From NCBI RefSeq assembly GCF_025602895.1, contig NW_026516436.1, forward strand, positions 1-43,499: DNA of 43,499 nucleotides. Reading direction: 5' to 3'. The notes beneath the pieces were generated by a model, which was not told the DNA's origin, ran no database searches, and worked only from the letters and a program-made list of their open reading frames with translations. The position numbers were made by a program, and so were the translations under genes. This document shows positions 1 through 10,600 of the stretch, piece after piece; positions within the stretch are counted from its first letter, which is position 1, and each line of letters opens with the position of its first letter. Origin of the DNA: Polychytrium aggregatum (taxonomy: Eukaryota > Chytridiomycota > Chytridiomycetes > Polychytriales).

Positions 1-597
1 GTGTACAATCAAAGAAAGCAGCCAAGGCAGAAGCGCAGAAGCGGCTGCACGGGCTGGACGGTCCAGGCAAGACGAGGCTGGATGGGGGTTGGATGGAGCT
101 GTGGTCGATGCAACGGAATGCCAAACCGACGATGACGCAAACGGGCCTGTTCGCGATCGGCAGAGGGCACGTACCCGAGGCGCGGAGGCTCAGGGAGGAA
201 AGCATGCGAGTGGCAGACATGGTCGTGGAAGAGACGGTGGGCCGACGGGCAGAGACGGTGGGGGTGGGCAGATGAGATGTGATCCAAGGCCGAGGCAGCG
301 GCTGAGACGGGCTTATGAGAGGAGGTCTGGAGCGAACCGATGGCTGTTCGATCTCGGAAACCGCAAAAAAGCAAAACGGGAGGCGCGAGGACGGGGCGAG
401 GGCGGGGCGAGGACGGAGCGAGGGCGGCTCTCGGTGCTCGCTGCGGGCTTGCGCCGGAACAGCGCCGGTTCCAGCCGACGGCATTCCCGAGAGCCCGGCT
501 CGGCGAGCAGAGCGGGGACGCCGTCGGTCCGGGAGGGATGGGAGAGCTGATGTCCGCGAGAGCGAACGTCGTTGCAGAGTTGAGCGAGGGACAGTGC

Positions 598-680
598 GAT
601 CTGAGACAGTGCGATCTGAGAGTTGATCTGAGAGCCGATCTGAGAGTCGATCTGAGAGTCGATCTGAGAGTCGATCTGGG
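598..680. repeat. 12-bp tandem repeat GATCTGAGAGTC
   Basis: Five close copies of a 12-bp unit (GATCTGAGAGTC with variants ending TT or CC) run from 613 to 672. They are flanked by a longer 15-bp variant at 598 and a partial copy at 673. The unit length is a multiple of three, so it creates spurious open frames on both strands. It lies upstream of the GYF-domain gene. Confidence 0.9.
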
Positions 681-769
681 GGGAAAGCACATCGTCGCTC
701 GCAGTATGCCCAATACTGTGCACTCATTGCTACGTATCTCTGCCGGGCACCAGGGGCATCGACAGCATC

Positions 770-842
770 GTCGACTCGGATATCGGCATTCCCGACTTCG
801 ATAATCGGCATTCGGCTCGGATATCGGCATTCCCAACTCGGG
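770..842. repeat. Imperfect repeat containing GATATCGGCATTCCC
   Basis: The motif TCGGATATCGGCATTCCC occurs at about 776 and again at about 816. A degenerate copy (GATAATCGGCATTCGG) lies between them. The repeat sits in the putative promoter region of the GYF gene. Confidence 0.75.
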
Positions 843-1117
843 GGTATCAGTCGTTCGCCTCTCTTTCGACTTGCATTTTCTCGGCGGCGCTGCGCTGCCA
901 CCACCTGCGCCACGTCTGTGCGCAGCCGCCGTCCCATGATTTGCCAGCGCCGCTCCTTCTTGGCTTTCGCTCCTCCGTTGCAAAATCTGCAATTACCCCC
1001 GTTGGTGCCGCTCCAGTCCCGCTGCCAGAGGCTCCTCCAGCTGTCCCGCGATATCAGCCGCCGCTCGCACCTGCTGTCGATCTCCCCGCCAGTCTTCCCC
1101 CCAGTCGCAATTCCGAA

Positions 1118-4100
1118 ATGTCTGGTCTCAACTTTGGTCCCGAATGGTACGTCTGTGCTGCTGGAGCGCTCGCCTGGTCGTCGATCAGCGTGTGCTTTCG
1201 ATCAAATCTCCTCCATCTGCCCTTGATCCACCGCCCCTGCCTCCTTCCCACATCTATTCATCTGGCGATGCGCTGTCCTGGATCCTCTCTTTGGTTGTGT
1301 GTGCTCGGTCCTGTCGCGCCCCTGTGTTTGTACATGGCCAATACTGCAAAACGAGTGCAGGCCGATCGGCCGTGAAACATCGGACCCAGCACATCCATCT
1401 GCCTGCGTTGAGCAACCCGCTCCCCTCCTGGAATCGGCTCCGAATCCCTGCGATGTCTTCGCAACTCTCTCTTTCTTTCTCCCCTCTCCCGGGCGAGTCA
1501 ACGTGCCTCTGGCTCCCTGGCTCGAGGCGCTTGGTGTCGTTGTCTGGAAGCCGGCGGATGGCCGGACGGAGTCGGTCGGCCAGACTCGCCTTGAGTGATA
1601 CCCTTTCTCGATCGCCCGCCGATCTCTGCTCCATGTCCCGAAGATGCTCGACGACCTGTGTGGTGGCTCAGTAGAGCTGAGCCACCAGTTGAGCGCACTC
1701 GTCTTTACGTCTCAGCCACCGTGTATCTCCGGATGTCTTGTCCAGATCGGCATTGCTCCTCTCCTCATGCCTTCCCTTGCTCCACAACAACGCTGTGTAG
1801 GATGCGTAAAACTACTCCCTTGGACGGAGGCCGACTCGGCTCCATCCCTGCCCAGGCGGGCGGGGGAGGGGCCTGGGGAGCCTCCCACAACCCTCCCAGA
1901 TCCGCTGCTCTGGACGCAAAGCCAGAGCCAGACGACTGGGAGCAGAGCGACGTGAATAAGCTGCGCTACTCCCGCGAGCTTATCATCGGGTTGTTCAATC
2001 CAGTTGCCCCCATCCCAGACTCGTTCGAACAGTATGACACCATCACCTCGGCCGAGGCCCTCGCTCCGCTGGACTCGATTCCTTTGAGCGATCAGGAGAA
2101 AAAGGTTTGTCACCACCGCATCCGCCGCCCGTCCCTCCCTTGGCAAGGGCGATCGGGGTGTGAGCTTCTGGCTGACCCGCTGCCGCCGTCCGTCTGCGGG
2201 GCTTTCGAGCCTGCGAAAAACTGCTCCGACGGACTCGCCGTCGTGTTGAATTGCTGCTGCTTGCGACGGGCAGGTGGTGGCGGGATGGGTGGAGCGACGG
2301 CGAGTCGGCTTGGTGTGCGGTGCACACACTGCCTTCTGTCGGTCACTGCGTTCTGCTCCTGCCGATCGCCGCCCAACCTCACTTCGCTCGCTAATCGCTC
2401 TTCTTGCACTTGTGGATGCCAGCTCTTGTCGTTGCCATCCATCAACAGCGAAGTCAGGCGCCTCACTCATCCTCGCAGTGACCCAAAGGACGGAGGCACC
2501 AGACCCGTTCGCCACGGCTCCCTCAACGGGCCCTCGTCGGCCGGACCCCGTCGTAAGTGCGAGCCCGGTGTTGCAGCGTGGTGGACGAATGCAACCCGCC
2601 GGACTAGGACCAACACGAGCGAGCTGTCGCAGATCGGCTGTATCTGTGGTGGATCAGAGTCCATTCTTTCCGGGGCTAAGCCCAGACCATCGCTAATTCC
2701 ACTGCATCGATGCAAATCTCGCACGATCCGGGTGACGATCGGCTTCTGCACGGTTTCTGCACGGCTTTTTCATGGTTGTCTCGGGAATGCACCGACTTTG
2801 GTTGACTCTAGGAAACACGCGCTCTGCTACCATTGCCGACGATGGCCGAGCCGTAGCTGCAGAAGACATGTGGGACACCCCTCGAGGCATCGGCAACTTT
2901 AGCGCCGACGGAGTCTTTGGCAAGGGCCCAGACGCTGCGGTAAGCAAACTGTGCAGCCCTATGGCGAGCGACGATCCCGACTGCTGGCGCCCATGCCGAT
3001 CGTTGGCATGCATATGCCTTGCTCGGATCACAATTCCGCCTTCTGCAGTCTCACTGAGGATGAATGTATCTAACGGCTCTGAACCCTTCTCCCACGCAGT
3101 CCCAGTCGGCTGCACATGGTGCCGGGACGTTCTTGGCCAAAATAAGCACCTCTCCCGGCAAGGCAGCTGGGCACGGTGTGTCCGAAGAATCCAGACCGGA
3201 CGGCAAGCCTCTCTTTGCCGATCCCGAGGACTTGGATCCCAATGCGGCCGGGCCCGGTTCGCAGAATCTTGCTGCCAACAGACGAATGCCAGATCTCTGG
3301 AACCCCACCCAGAGCCAACCGGCTTCCAAGTATGCCAATCTGTTTGACCAGCCCTGGATCAAAGGAGCCAAGCCCGAGGCCGACAGACTCGCTGCAGCTT
3401 CGACTCCGGCTCCGGCCCCGGCACCGGCTCCGGCCAATTATTTGAACTTGCTCCAGCCATCCTGGGCTGGCACGACCCCAGGAGCCGGTGCCGCTGCAGA
3501 TCCAGGACTGGGTGCGGCCGGGAGCCCTGCCGTCGCTGTGGGGCCCGATCCCGGTGGTATCAGCGCCAGCTTTACGTCGAGCCTCACGCTTGAATCTCGG
3601 CACACGCCTGTGCTGGGCAACTCGGCCGTTAACAGCCCTCGCTCAGTTGGATCCAAGCCAGAGCCGCCCGCATCTCTCACGCCTCCCGTCGTTGCCGCAA
3701 CCTTTGCCCCGACGGCCTGGCAATACAAGGATCCCAACGGAAACGTCCAGGGTAAGTGGCAATGCTGCGGTTGTCGGCGACGAAGAACATGCGGCTGGCG
3801 AGCGGATGGACAACATCAGCCTTCCCTCCGAGAGAAACAGTGCATGGAGAAGTCGGTAGTGCGGGTGTGCGCTCAGGCTGACTGCCAGCCATCAGGATCG
3901 GGATCAGCTCGATGATCATGTCTGTGTTCCAAGTCTCACCGCTCCACCGCCCCTTGCAGGCCCGTTTTCCGTCATGGAGATGCACACCTGGTACCGCGGC
4001 GGATACTTCGACCTTCATCTGCCTGTCAAGCGTGTTACCGACCATGGCTGGGAACTCCTCTCGACGATCATCCAGGTCTATGGCCATGAAGCCCCGTTCT

Positions 4101-6782
4101 TTGTCGAGCTTGAGGAGGCCGAGCGACTCTTCCACATGTCGCGCCAGCAGCAGATGCTGCGCCAGCAATATCAGCCCTACGGTGCGGGCGCCGATCCCTT
4201 CAACCCGCTCGTCAACGACCCTGGATACGGGTCCTATGGTGGATATCGTGGGCCCTCGGCCCTGATGGGAGGCATGCCCTACGGAGCCGCTGCAACGGGC
4301 ATGGGCGGCCGCTACCCGCTCTTTGGCAACCCGAATGACAGCATCCCCATCAACACAGGCTACGGATGGGCCGACCCATCTGCCGCGCTCAATCCTTTGT
4401 GGCCCGGCGGCCGAGCCGATGCCAACTCGTATCTCCATCTTGGTGTCGCGGGCGGTCATCCGCTCCAGAGCCACTTTGCAAATACCCCTCAGCAGTTCTA
4501 CAACGAGACCCGCGAGCCCGTGCCCTCTGCTGCTCCAGAGCCAAAGCCCACTGCGCCCGTCAACCCATCCTTTGCTGAGCCTATTCAGCCCCCGGTTCCG
4601 GCGGGACCCATTCAACAGAGGTTTGCGGCGCAAGTTGCTCCCGGGCCTGCCGAGCCTGCCGAGCCTGAAGCCACCCAAGAGGAGGCCGCCGCTTCTCAAA
4701 TCGACGAAGCCGCTCCTGAGGAGCCGGTGGTATTCGAACAGCACGAGCGTGGGCACGAGGATGAGTACGAGCCCGAGCACGAACTCGAGACAGAGCCAGA
4801 GCCCGTTGTTGTCCAGGAGACTGCAAAGCCCCGATCTCGTTCTTCCAGCCCAGTCAAGCGCAACCGCTCCAAGTCACCTGCCAAGTCGATCCAGGGCGAG
4901 GCCCCCGAAGTCGCCATCCCGGCCCCGGCCCCTGTCCCGACCGCACCCATCTCCAAGTCCAAGAAAAAGAAGGAGGAGCGTCTCGCCAAGAAAGCATCGA
5001 TGCAGCTCAACGCCTCGTCGCCACTCTCCCCGAACGCTGCCCCCGCCCGTCCCGCGCCGGCATCGCCTGCTGCCCAAACCACCCCTGCTGTCGATCTCCG
5101 TCAGATCATCCAGGAACAAGAGGCCCTGCACAAGAAGGAACTCGAGGAGCGCCTTGCCCAGCAGAAGCAGCGCGAAACCAAGGAGCGCGAGGAGCGCCAG
5201 CGTGAGCCTCAGGCCAAGGCCAGCGCCCCTCTTGCCTGGGCGACAGCTGAGAAGCCCAAGCTGTCGTTGAAGGAGATCCAGGAAAAGGAGCAGCAGGAGC
5301 ACGAAGCGCGCGCCCGTGAGCAGGCTCGCCTTGCCGAGCAGATGATCATCCAGCAAGCACAACAGCTGCAGTACCAGGAGCAACAGGAACAGGCCTACCA
5401 GAGTATCTTTGGCGCTTCTAACACCTCCGGTGGCAAGGGCTGGGGCGTTGTCCCCCGGTCTGTCTCCAGCGCCGCCAAGCAGTCCAAGACCCTTGCAGAC
5501 ATCATGCAGGAAGAAGAGCAAGAGCGCCAGCGCGAGATGGAGCGCAAGAGCCAGAGCGGCGAGCAGAGTCTCGGCAGACGATACACCGCCACAGCTGCCG
5601 CAGGCACCACCACCACCTCCATCTTCAGTGCGACTACCACCACAACGACCACCACCGTAGCCTCGAGCGGCGTTGCCTGGGGTGGTGCTGCCGCTGCTGC
5701 CAAAACCGTTCCGTTCCCAAAGGTCGCCAGCCCCGCCACCCTGGCCGCCAGCGTCAAGCCAGCGACCGCAGCTTCCAACACCAGCAGCCCTGCCTCAAGT
5801 GACACCAAGGGCTGGAATGTCGTCGGAGTTAAGGCCTCCCCGATCACCCGGTAAGATTCAGAGCCGATCCTTGCCAGACCAACACTGCGTCTGGACAGGG
5901 TGTATTTCCATCACTGCCTACGGCCTTGCGATCCGATGTACTGATCATCCTGCTCTTGGGTAACCTCGACACAGATCCAACACGGCCCCTGCCGCCACTG
6001 TGTCCGTGGCCACCAAGATAGCCTCATCGGTGCAGGTTCCCAAGACCAGCCCCTCCCAAGTTGCTCCGGCCAGCACAGGCCCCCGCAACAACAAGAATGA
6101 ATTCTTGCAGTGGTGTCGCTCGGCTCTCCGTCCTCTCGACAGCAGCACCACTGCCGGCGTCAACGGTGAGTCGTGGTTATCGAACGAGATGCGCTGGGTG
6201 TTGCATTCATGTCGCCAGGCGATCACCGATGGCGCCATCCGTTGTCTCGTTTCCTTGAGACTAGCATTCTGACGCATCGCTCTACCGATTCCCCCACTTG
6301 TACTCGCCGCCGGATGATGCTCTCTCTGATGCCATGCAATCCTGTGTCCATCGAAACTGCTGTCGCAACCTCCATCACTCGACGCCGGAAACGACGATAA
6401 TGTCACCACGCTTGCTGCAATGGTGCACACGAACCACACTCACGACACTTGCGCCAAATCAACTGCAGTGGAGGACTTTGTCCAGATCCTCCTCTCCATT
6501 CCGACCAACGAGACGGCCACCGTGGTCTCGATCTGCGACGACACCCTCGGTGGACTCACCGCAATCGACCCCCGCAAGTTTGCCGAGGAGTTTCAGAGAC
6601 GCCGCAAGATCGAGCAGGCGAGCGGCGCCCTTGCCGATTCCGCCGGCTGGAACACCGTTGGCGTGAGCGCCAACAACCAGGGCGTGACTCTTGGTGGCCC
6701 AGCCAACCTCGAAGGCTTTGACACAGGCAACAAATTTGTCGTCGTGGGCAAGAGCAAGAAATCCAAGGGCAAGAAGAAGTAA
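1118..6782 (+). CDS. GYF-domain protein, Smy2/GIGYF-like adaptor
   Basis: The likely role is a cytoplasmic adaptor whose GYF fold binds proline-rich partners in mRNA repression, decay or vesicle traffic (known for Smy2/GIGYF). Exons: 1118-1146, 1801-2104, 2423-2552, 2812-2939, 3100-3751, 3960-5850, 5975-6165, 6469-6782; all phases close, giving about 1212 aa. The start is chosen because the 29-nt first exon encodes MSGLNFGPEW and joins MRK, the N-terminal signature of the family. Next comes a conserved segment (LRYSRELIIGLF, then INSEVRR). The GYF domain lies at about residues 405-460, with WQYKDPNGNVQGPF, MHTWYRGGYF and LPVKR. A charged Gln/Glu/Arg coiled coil spans about 795-895. Near the end are KGWGVV, KGWNVV and AGWNTV motifs, the family C-terminal segment NEFLQWCRSAL...VEDFVQILLS, and a Lys-rich tail. 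The N-terminal exons rest on splice logic and are less certain than the GYF exon and those after it. Confidence 0.88.
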
Positions 6783-7698
6783 GCGGCACTATGCAGTGTC
6801 GGCAGATGTTCTGCGGCCAAGGCGCTGTCAATTCCCACTCCAGCAGGAAGAGGCTTGGCGTGGGAGAGAAGGTGTGATGGACAGAGGCTTGCTGCGACCA
6901 GTGATTGCGATCGATCAGCACCGACGTGGGAAATGGTGCTGTCCGGAAACGCGCATCTTTGCCCAGCCGCAGAAGGATCCGATCGAATACACATGCGCAA
7001 GCTGTCGGCGACATCTGAGGGCGATACTCCCTTCTGACCGTGGCAGAAGAAGTACGGGTCAGCCCACACCGTGACCGGGATGGCCTGGCAGTTGTGTGGT
7101 GGGGGAGGTGCCTGCGATGTGTCGTCGCTGTGCTCGTGGTGGTGGCGTCATCGTCTGGCGGACCAGGACGGATGGCAGTGTCAGAGCGCAGCCGCTTCTC
7201 GGGCCAATCAGCGTCGCGGCCGCATGCGCGTGTGTGTGTGCAACCCGGCCTCTCGCTGCATGTCCTCGGGCTGCTCTCGGCTGCTCTCGGTGGCGACCGC
7301 CAAAACAGGCAACCAGCTGCCGAATGTGGGCAAGCGAGGAGCGCGCGGGCCCAGCGAGAGCACACAGAGGACGCAGGCAAACCCGCGGTGGCGCGTGTCT
7401 GCGGCCGTGTCTGCGGCTGTGTCTGTGGAGGCGTTTGGCTGTGGATGTGTCGAGACACGCTGCGCAGCACTCGCAGCGAGAAGCACGCTCCCGCCACGCT
7501 CTCGCCGCGCTCTCGTCTCGCCGGCTGCTTACATAAGCCGTCGCGCAAATGCAAAAACGCAGACGGCCACCGCAGATCGTCCCAGAGCGATCGGCCTTTA
7601 TCTCCCTGTTGTCTGCCGGCGCCTTCCCAGCCCTTCTGGCCATCGACCCTTCTCCCCATCCTCTATTTATTCCTTCCCATAGAGCATCCCCCCCTCCC
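6783..7698. other. Intergenic region between GYF and OGDH genes
   Basis: About 0.9 kb between two same-strand genes. It must hold the GYF 3' end and the promoter and leader of the OGDH E1 gene. A short GTGTCTGCGGC-type direct repeat lies at about 7396-7425. The last 80 bases before the OGDH start are pyrimidine-rich. The antisense open frames here look like chance frames. Confidence 0.6.
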
Positions 7699-10600
7699 AT
7701 GTCTTCTCTATCGAAGTTTGCCATCGCGCAGCTGCGCCAGGGCGTCCGCTCCCCGCTTCGCAAACCCTCGACCCTCCGCAATGCCACCTTGGCCTCGCTC
7801 CACCGTCCCGTCGCCGCCATGGCCTTCCACACCTCAACAGCCGCTGCTCAGCTTTCCCAAAGCGACACTTTCTTGAACGGATCCTCCGCCTCATATATCG
7901 AGGAGATGTACGGCGCCTGGCTGCAAGATCCAAAGTCGGTCCACCTGTCCTGGCAGGTCTACTTCAAGAACCTCAAGGAGTCTGGTGCTGGCCTCCCCGC
8001 CTTCATTGCCCCGCCCAACATCATCCCGGGCTCTGGATCGAGCACCGACATCCTTGGCACCGACGGCACCGCTTCACTGCATAGCGGCTCCGAGTTTGGC
8101 AACGTTCCCCAGGACGAAATCATGGACCACATGAAGGTCCAGCTGCTCGTTCGCGCCTATCAGGTAATGCCTTGGCTGGGCAGGACGGACGCGGTCTGTC
8201 CCTGCTGTTGCTCCTCCCGGCCTGGTCCGGACACGCCGGGGCCAGCTGTCGCGCGCTGGCGATGTCGGTGGCCCACCGGGATGCCCTGTGCTGCATGCCC
8301 TCTGCCATCGCCTCTCTGTGTCCCGCCAGTGCTACAAGCTGGCGCTGTATCCATAACCATCGCCGCGGCCTCTGTTCCGTCCGAGCCCGCATACTGATCG
8401 ATATTCTTGGTCACGGCTACCTTGACAACGCCGTGATTTGCAGATTCGTGGCCACCACCTCGCCAATCTCGACCCTCTCGAAATCGGACAAACCCAGCAG
8501 CACGCCCCCGAGCTCGACTACAGCACCTATGGCTTCACTGAGAAGGACCTGGATCGCGAATTCTTCCTGGGTCAGTCTCAACTCCCCCCCCCTCTGCATA
8601 TGCCTGCTCGTCGATACCACCAGTGGTCTCGCACCTCGGATTTGCCCCCCCCCTTTCTGCCTCCTAACGAGCTTATCTTCATAACACCTCGCTCCTCTCT
8701 CGACAGGCTCTGGTATCCTGCCCCGCTTCATCACCAGCGAGCGCAAGAAGATGACCCTCCGCCAGATCATTGATGCTCTCAAAGCTACTTATGGTATGTC
8801 ACCAGCACCCTCCGGCCTTGTCTTGTGTGATGATGTCTGATACAGCCGAGGATCGCTTGGTGTCGGATGCCTCAGCTGGCTTGGCTGAAGCAATAGCTTG
8901 CGCATGCGGCGAGTCCTGTATCTGCCCGTGCACCCAATCGTGTCGCTCCGATCGGCACCGGGCCCGCTCCTGTGGGACAATGTTCCTGCGCACTGATGCT
9001 GCCTTCCATTCCGTGATGACTTTCCCAACGTCGTGGGCACCCCATCTCGGCACCCCATCTCGGCACCCCATCTCGGCAGCCTCGACCATTGCCATCGAGT
9101 ATGGCCACATCTCCGATCGCACTCAGTGCGATTGGCTGCGCCAGCGATTCGAGGTCCCCAACCGATACACGTATTCCAAGGAGCGCAAGCAAGTCATCCT
9201 CGACCGTCTGATGTGGTCCCACAACTTTGAGCACTTTGTCGCCACCAAGTACCCCAGCGAGAAGCGATTCGGTCTCGAGGGCTGCGAGTCGCTCATTCCT
9301 GGCATGAAGGCCCTGATTGACCGCGCCGTCGAGAACGGCGTCAACAGCGTCGTCATGGGCATGCCCCATCGTGGCCGTCTGAACGTCCTGTCCAACGTCG
9401 TCCGCAAGCCCAACCAGTCCATCTTTTGCGAGTTTGCCGGCTCTGGCGGAAACCACGTCGAGGGCTCCGGTGATGTCAAGTACCATCTTGGCATGGTAAG
9501 CAGCGTCGTCATATCCAACGAGCAGACAGTACTCTGGCCTGGTACACAAGTTGGCCTGACCCACACGAGGCTGCATACTGATGACCGCTCCCCATTTTTT
9601 CGATGGCTTCAGAGATACACCCGCCCCACGCCCTCCGGCCGGATGGTCGAGCTGTCGCTCGTGGCCAACCCCTCGCATCTGGAGGCCGTCAACCCCGTTG
9701 TCCACGGCAAGGTCCGTGCCACTCAGTTTTATGAGGACGATGAGGCCGAGCGCTCCAAGTCGCTGGCTGTTCTCCTCCACGGTGATGCCTCCTTTGCTGC
9801 CCAGGGCGTCGTCTACGAGACCCTCGGATTCTCGGATCTGCCCGCCTACTCGATCGGCGGCTCCATCCACATCATTGTCAACAACCAGATCGGCTTCACC
9901 ACGGATCCCCGCTTCGCCCGCTCCACTCCTTACTGCTCTGACGTGGCCAAGACTGTGGCTGCCCCCATCATCCACGTCAACGGCGACGACGTCGAGGCTG
10001 TTGTCTATGCCATGGAACTTGCTGCCGACTGGCGTGCCACCTTCAAGAAGGACGTTGTCATTGACATTGTCTGCTACCGCAAACACGGCCACAACGAAGT
10101 CGACCAGCCCCAATTCACCCAGCCTCTGATGTACCAGGTGCGTGTGTAGTGCTCTGTCCTGCGTGGCCATCGTCCAGGTCGCCCTGGACAGACACGCCGG
10201 CTTCCATCTCTAGCTCTGGATCTGTTTATTCTGATCTCCGACTTGCCGGTGCCCCTCAGAAAATCGCCAAGATGGAGCCCGTCATCTCCAAGTACAGCCG
10301 CGAGCTGATCGCCGAGGGCTCCATCACTCAGGAGGTTGTTGATGCCATGAAGACCCGCGTCTGGGACATTCTCGAGGACAACTACACCGCCAGCAAGACC
10401 TACCAGCCCAAAAGCCAGGAGTGGGTCTCTTCCGCTTGGCCAGGTAAACCCCCGCGAAGCAGAGCACGGATCACATAGATGTGCAGGAATATGCGCGCTG
10501 GCGATCCCTCCCCCCAGTTGGAGCACAATTGTGTGTAGGGTGTTTGTATCGTGCCGGCGTGCTGGCGTGCTGGCGTGCTGACATCGTGCCGCTGCCGCTG

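Larger units (their letters stand above)
1..1117. other. Upstream region without a supported gene
   Basis: Several open frames exist on both strands, but they overlap each other, are Arg/Ser/Pro-rich and match nothing I recognise. This is typical of chance frames in GC-rich DNA. The stretch holds two short tandem repeats (about 598-680 and 770-840) and presumably the promoter and 5' leader of the GYF gene that starts at 1118. No clear TATA element was identified. Confidence 0.6.

Noticed and set aside
89..804. Overlapping open frames on both strands near the left end
   Set aside because: They overlap in several frames, are Arg/Gly/Ser-biased, partly encode the 12-bp repeat and match no family.
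1595..2902. A 435-codon open frame on the plus strand
   Set aside because: It runs through introns of the GYF gene. Only pieces (1801-2104 and 2423-2552) encode conserved family sequence; the rest is intron.
3677..4780. A 367-codon antisense open frame opposite the GYF gene
   Set aside because: It is the complement of well-supported coding sequence with strong codon bias and has no recognisable domain.
8872..10170. A 432-codon antisense open frame opposite OGDH
   Set aside because: It mirrors conserved E1 coding exons; its existence follows from GC-rich codon usage on the other strand.
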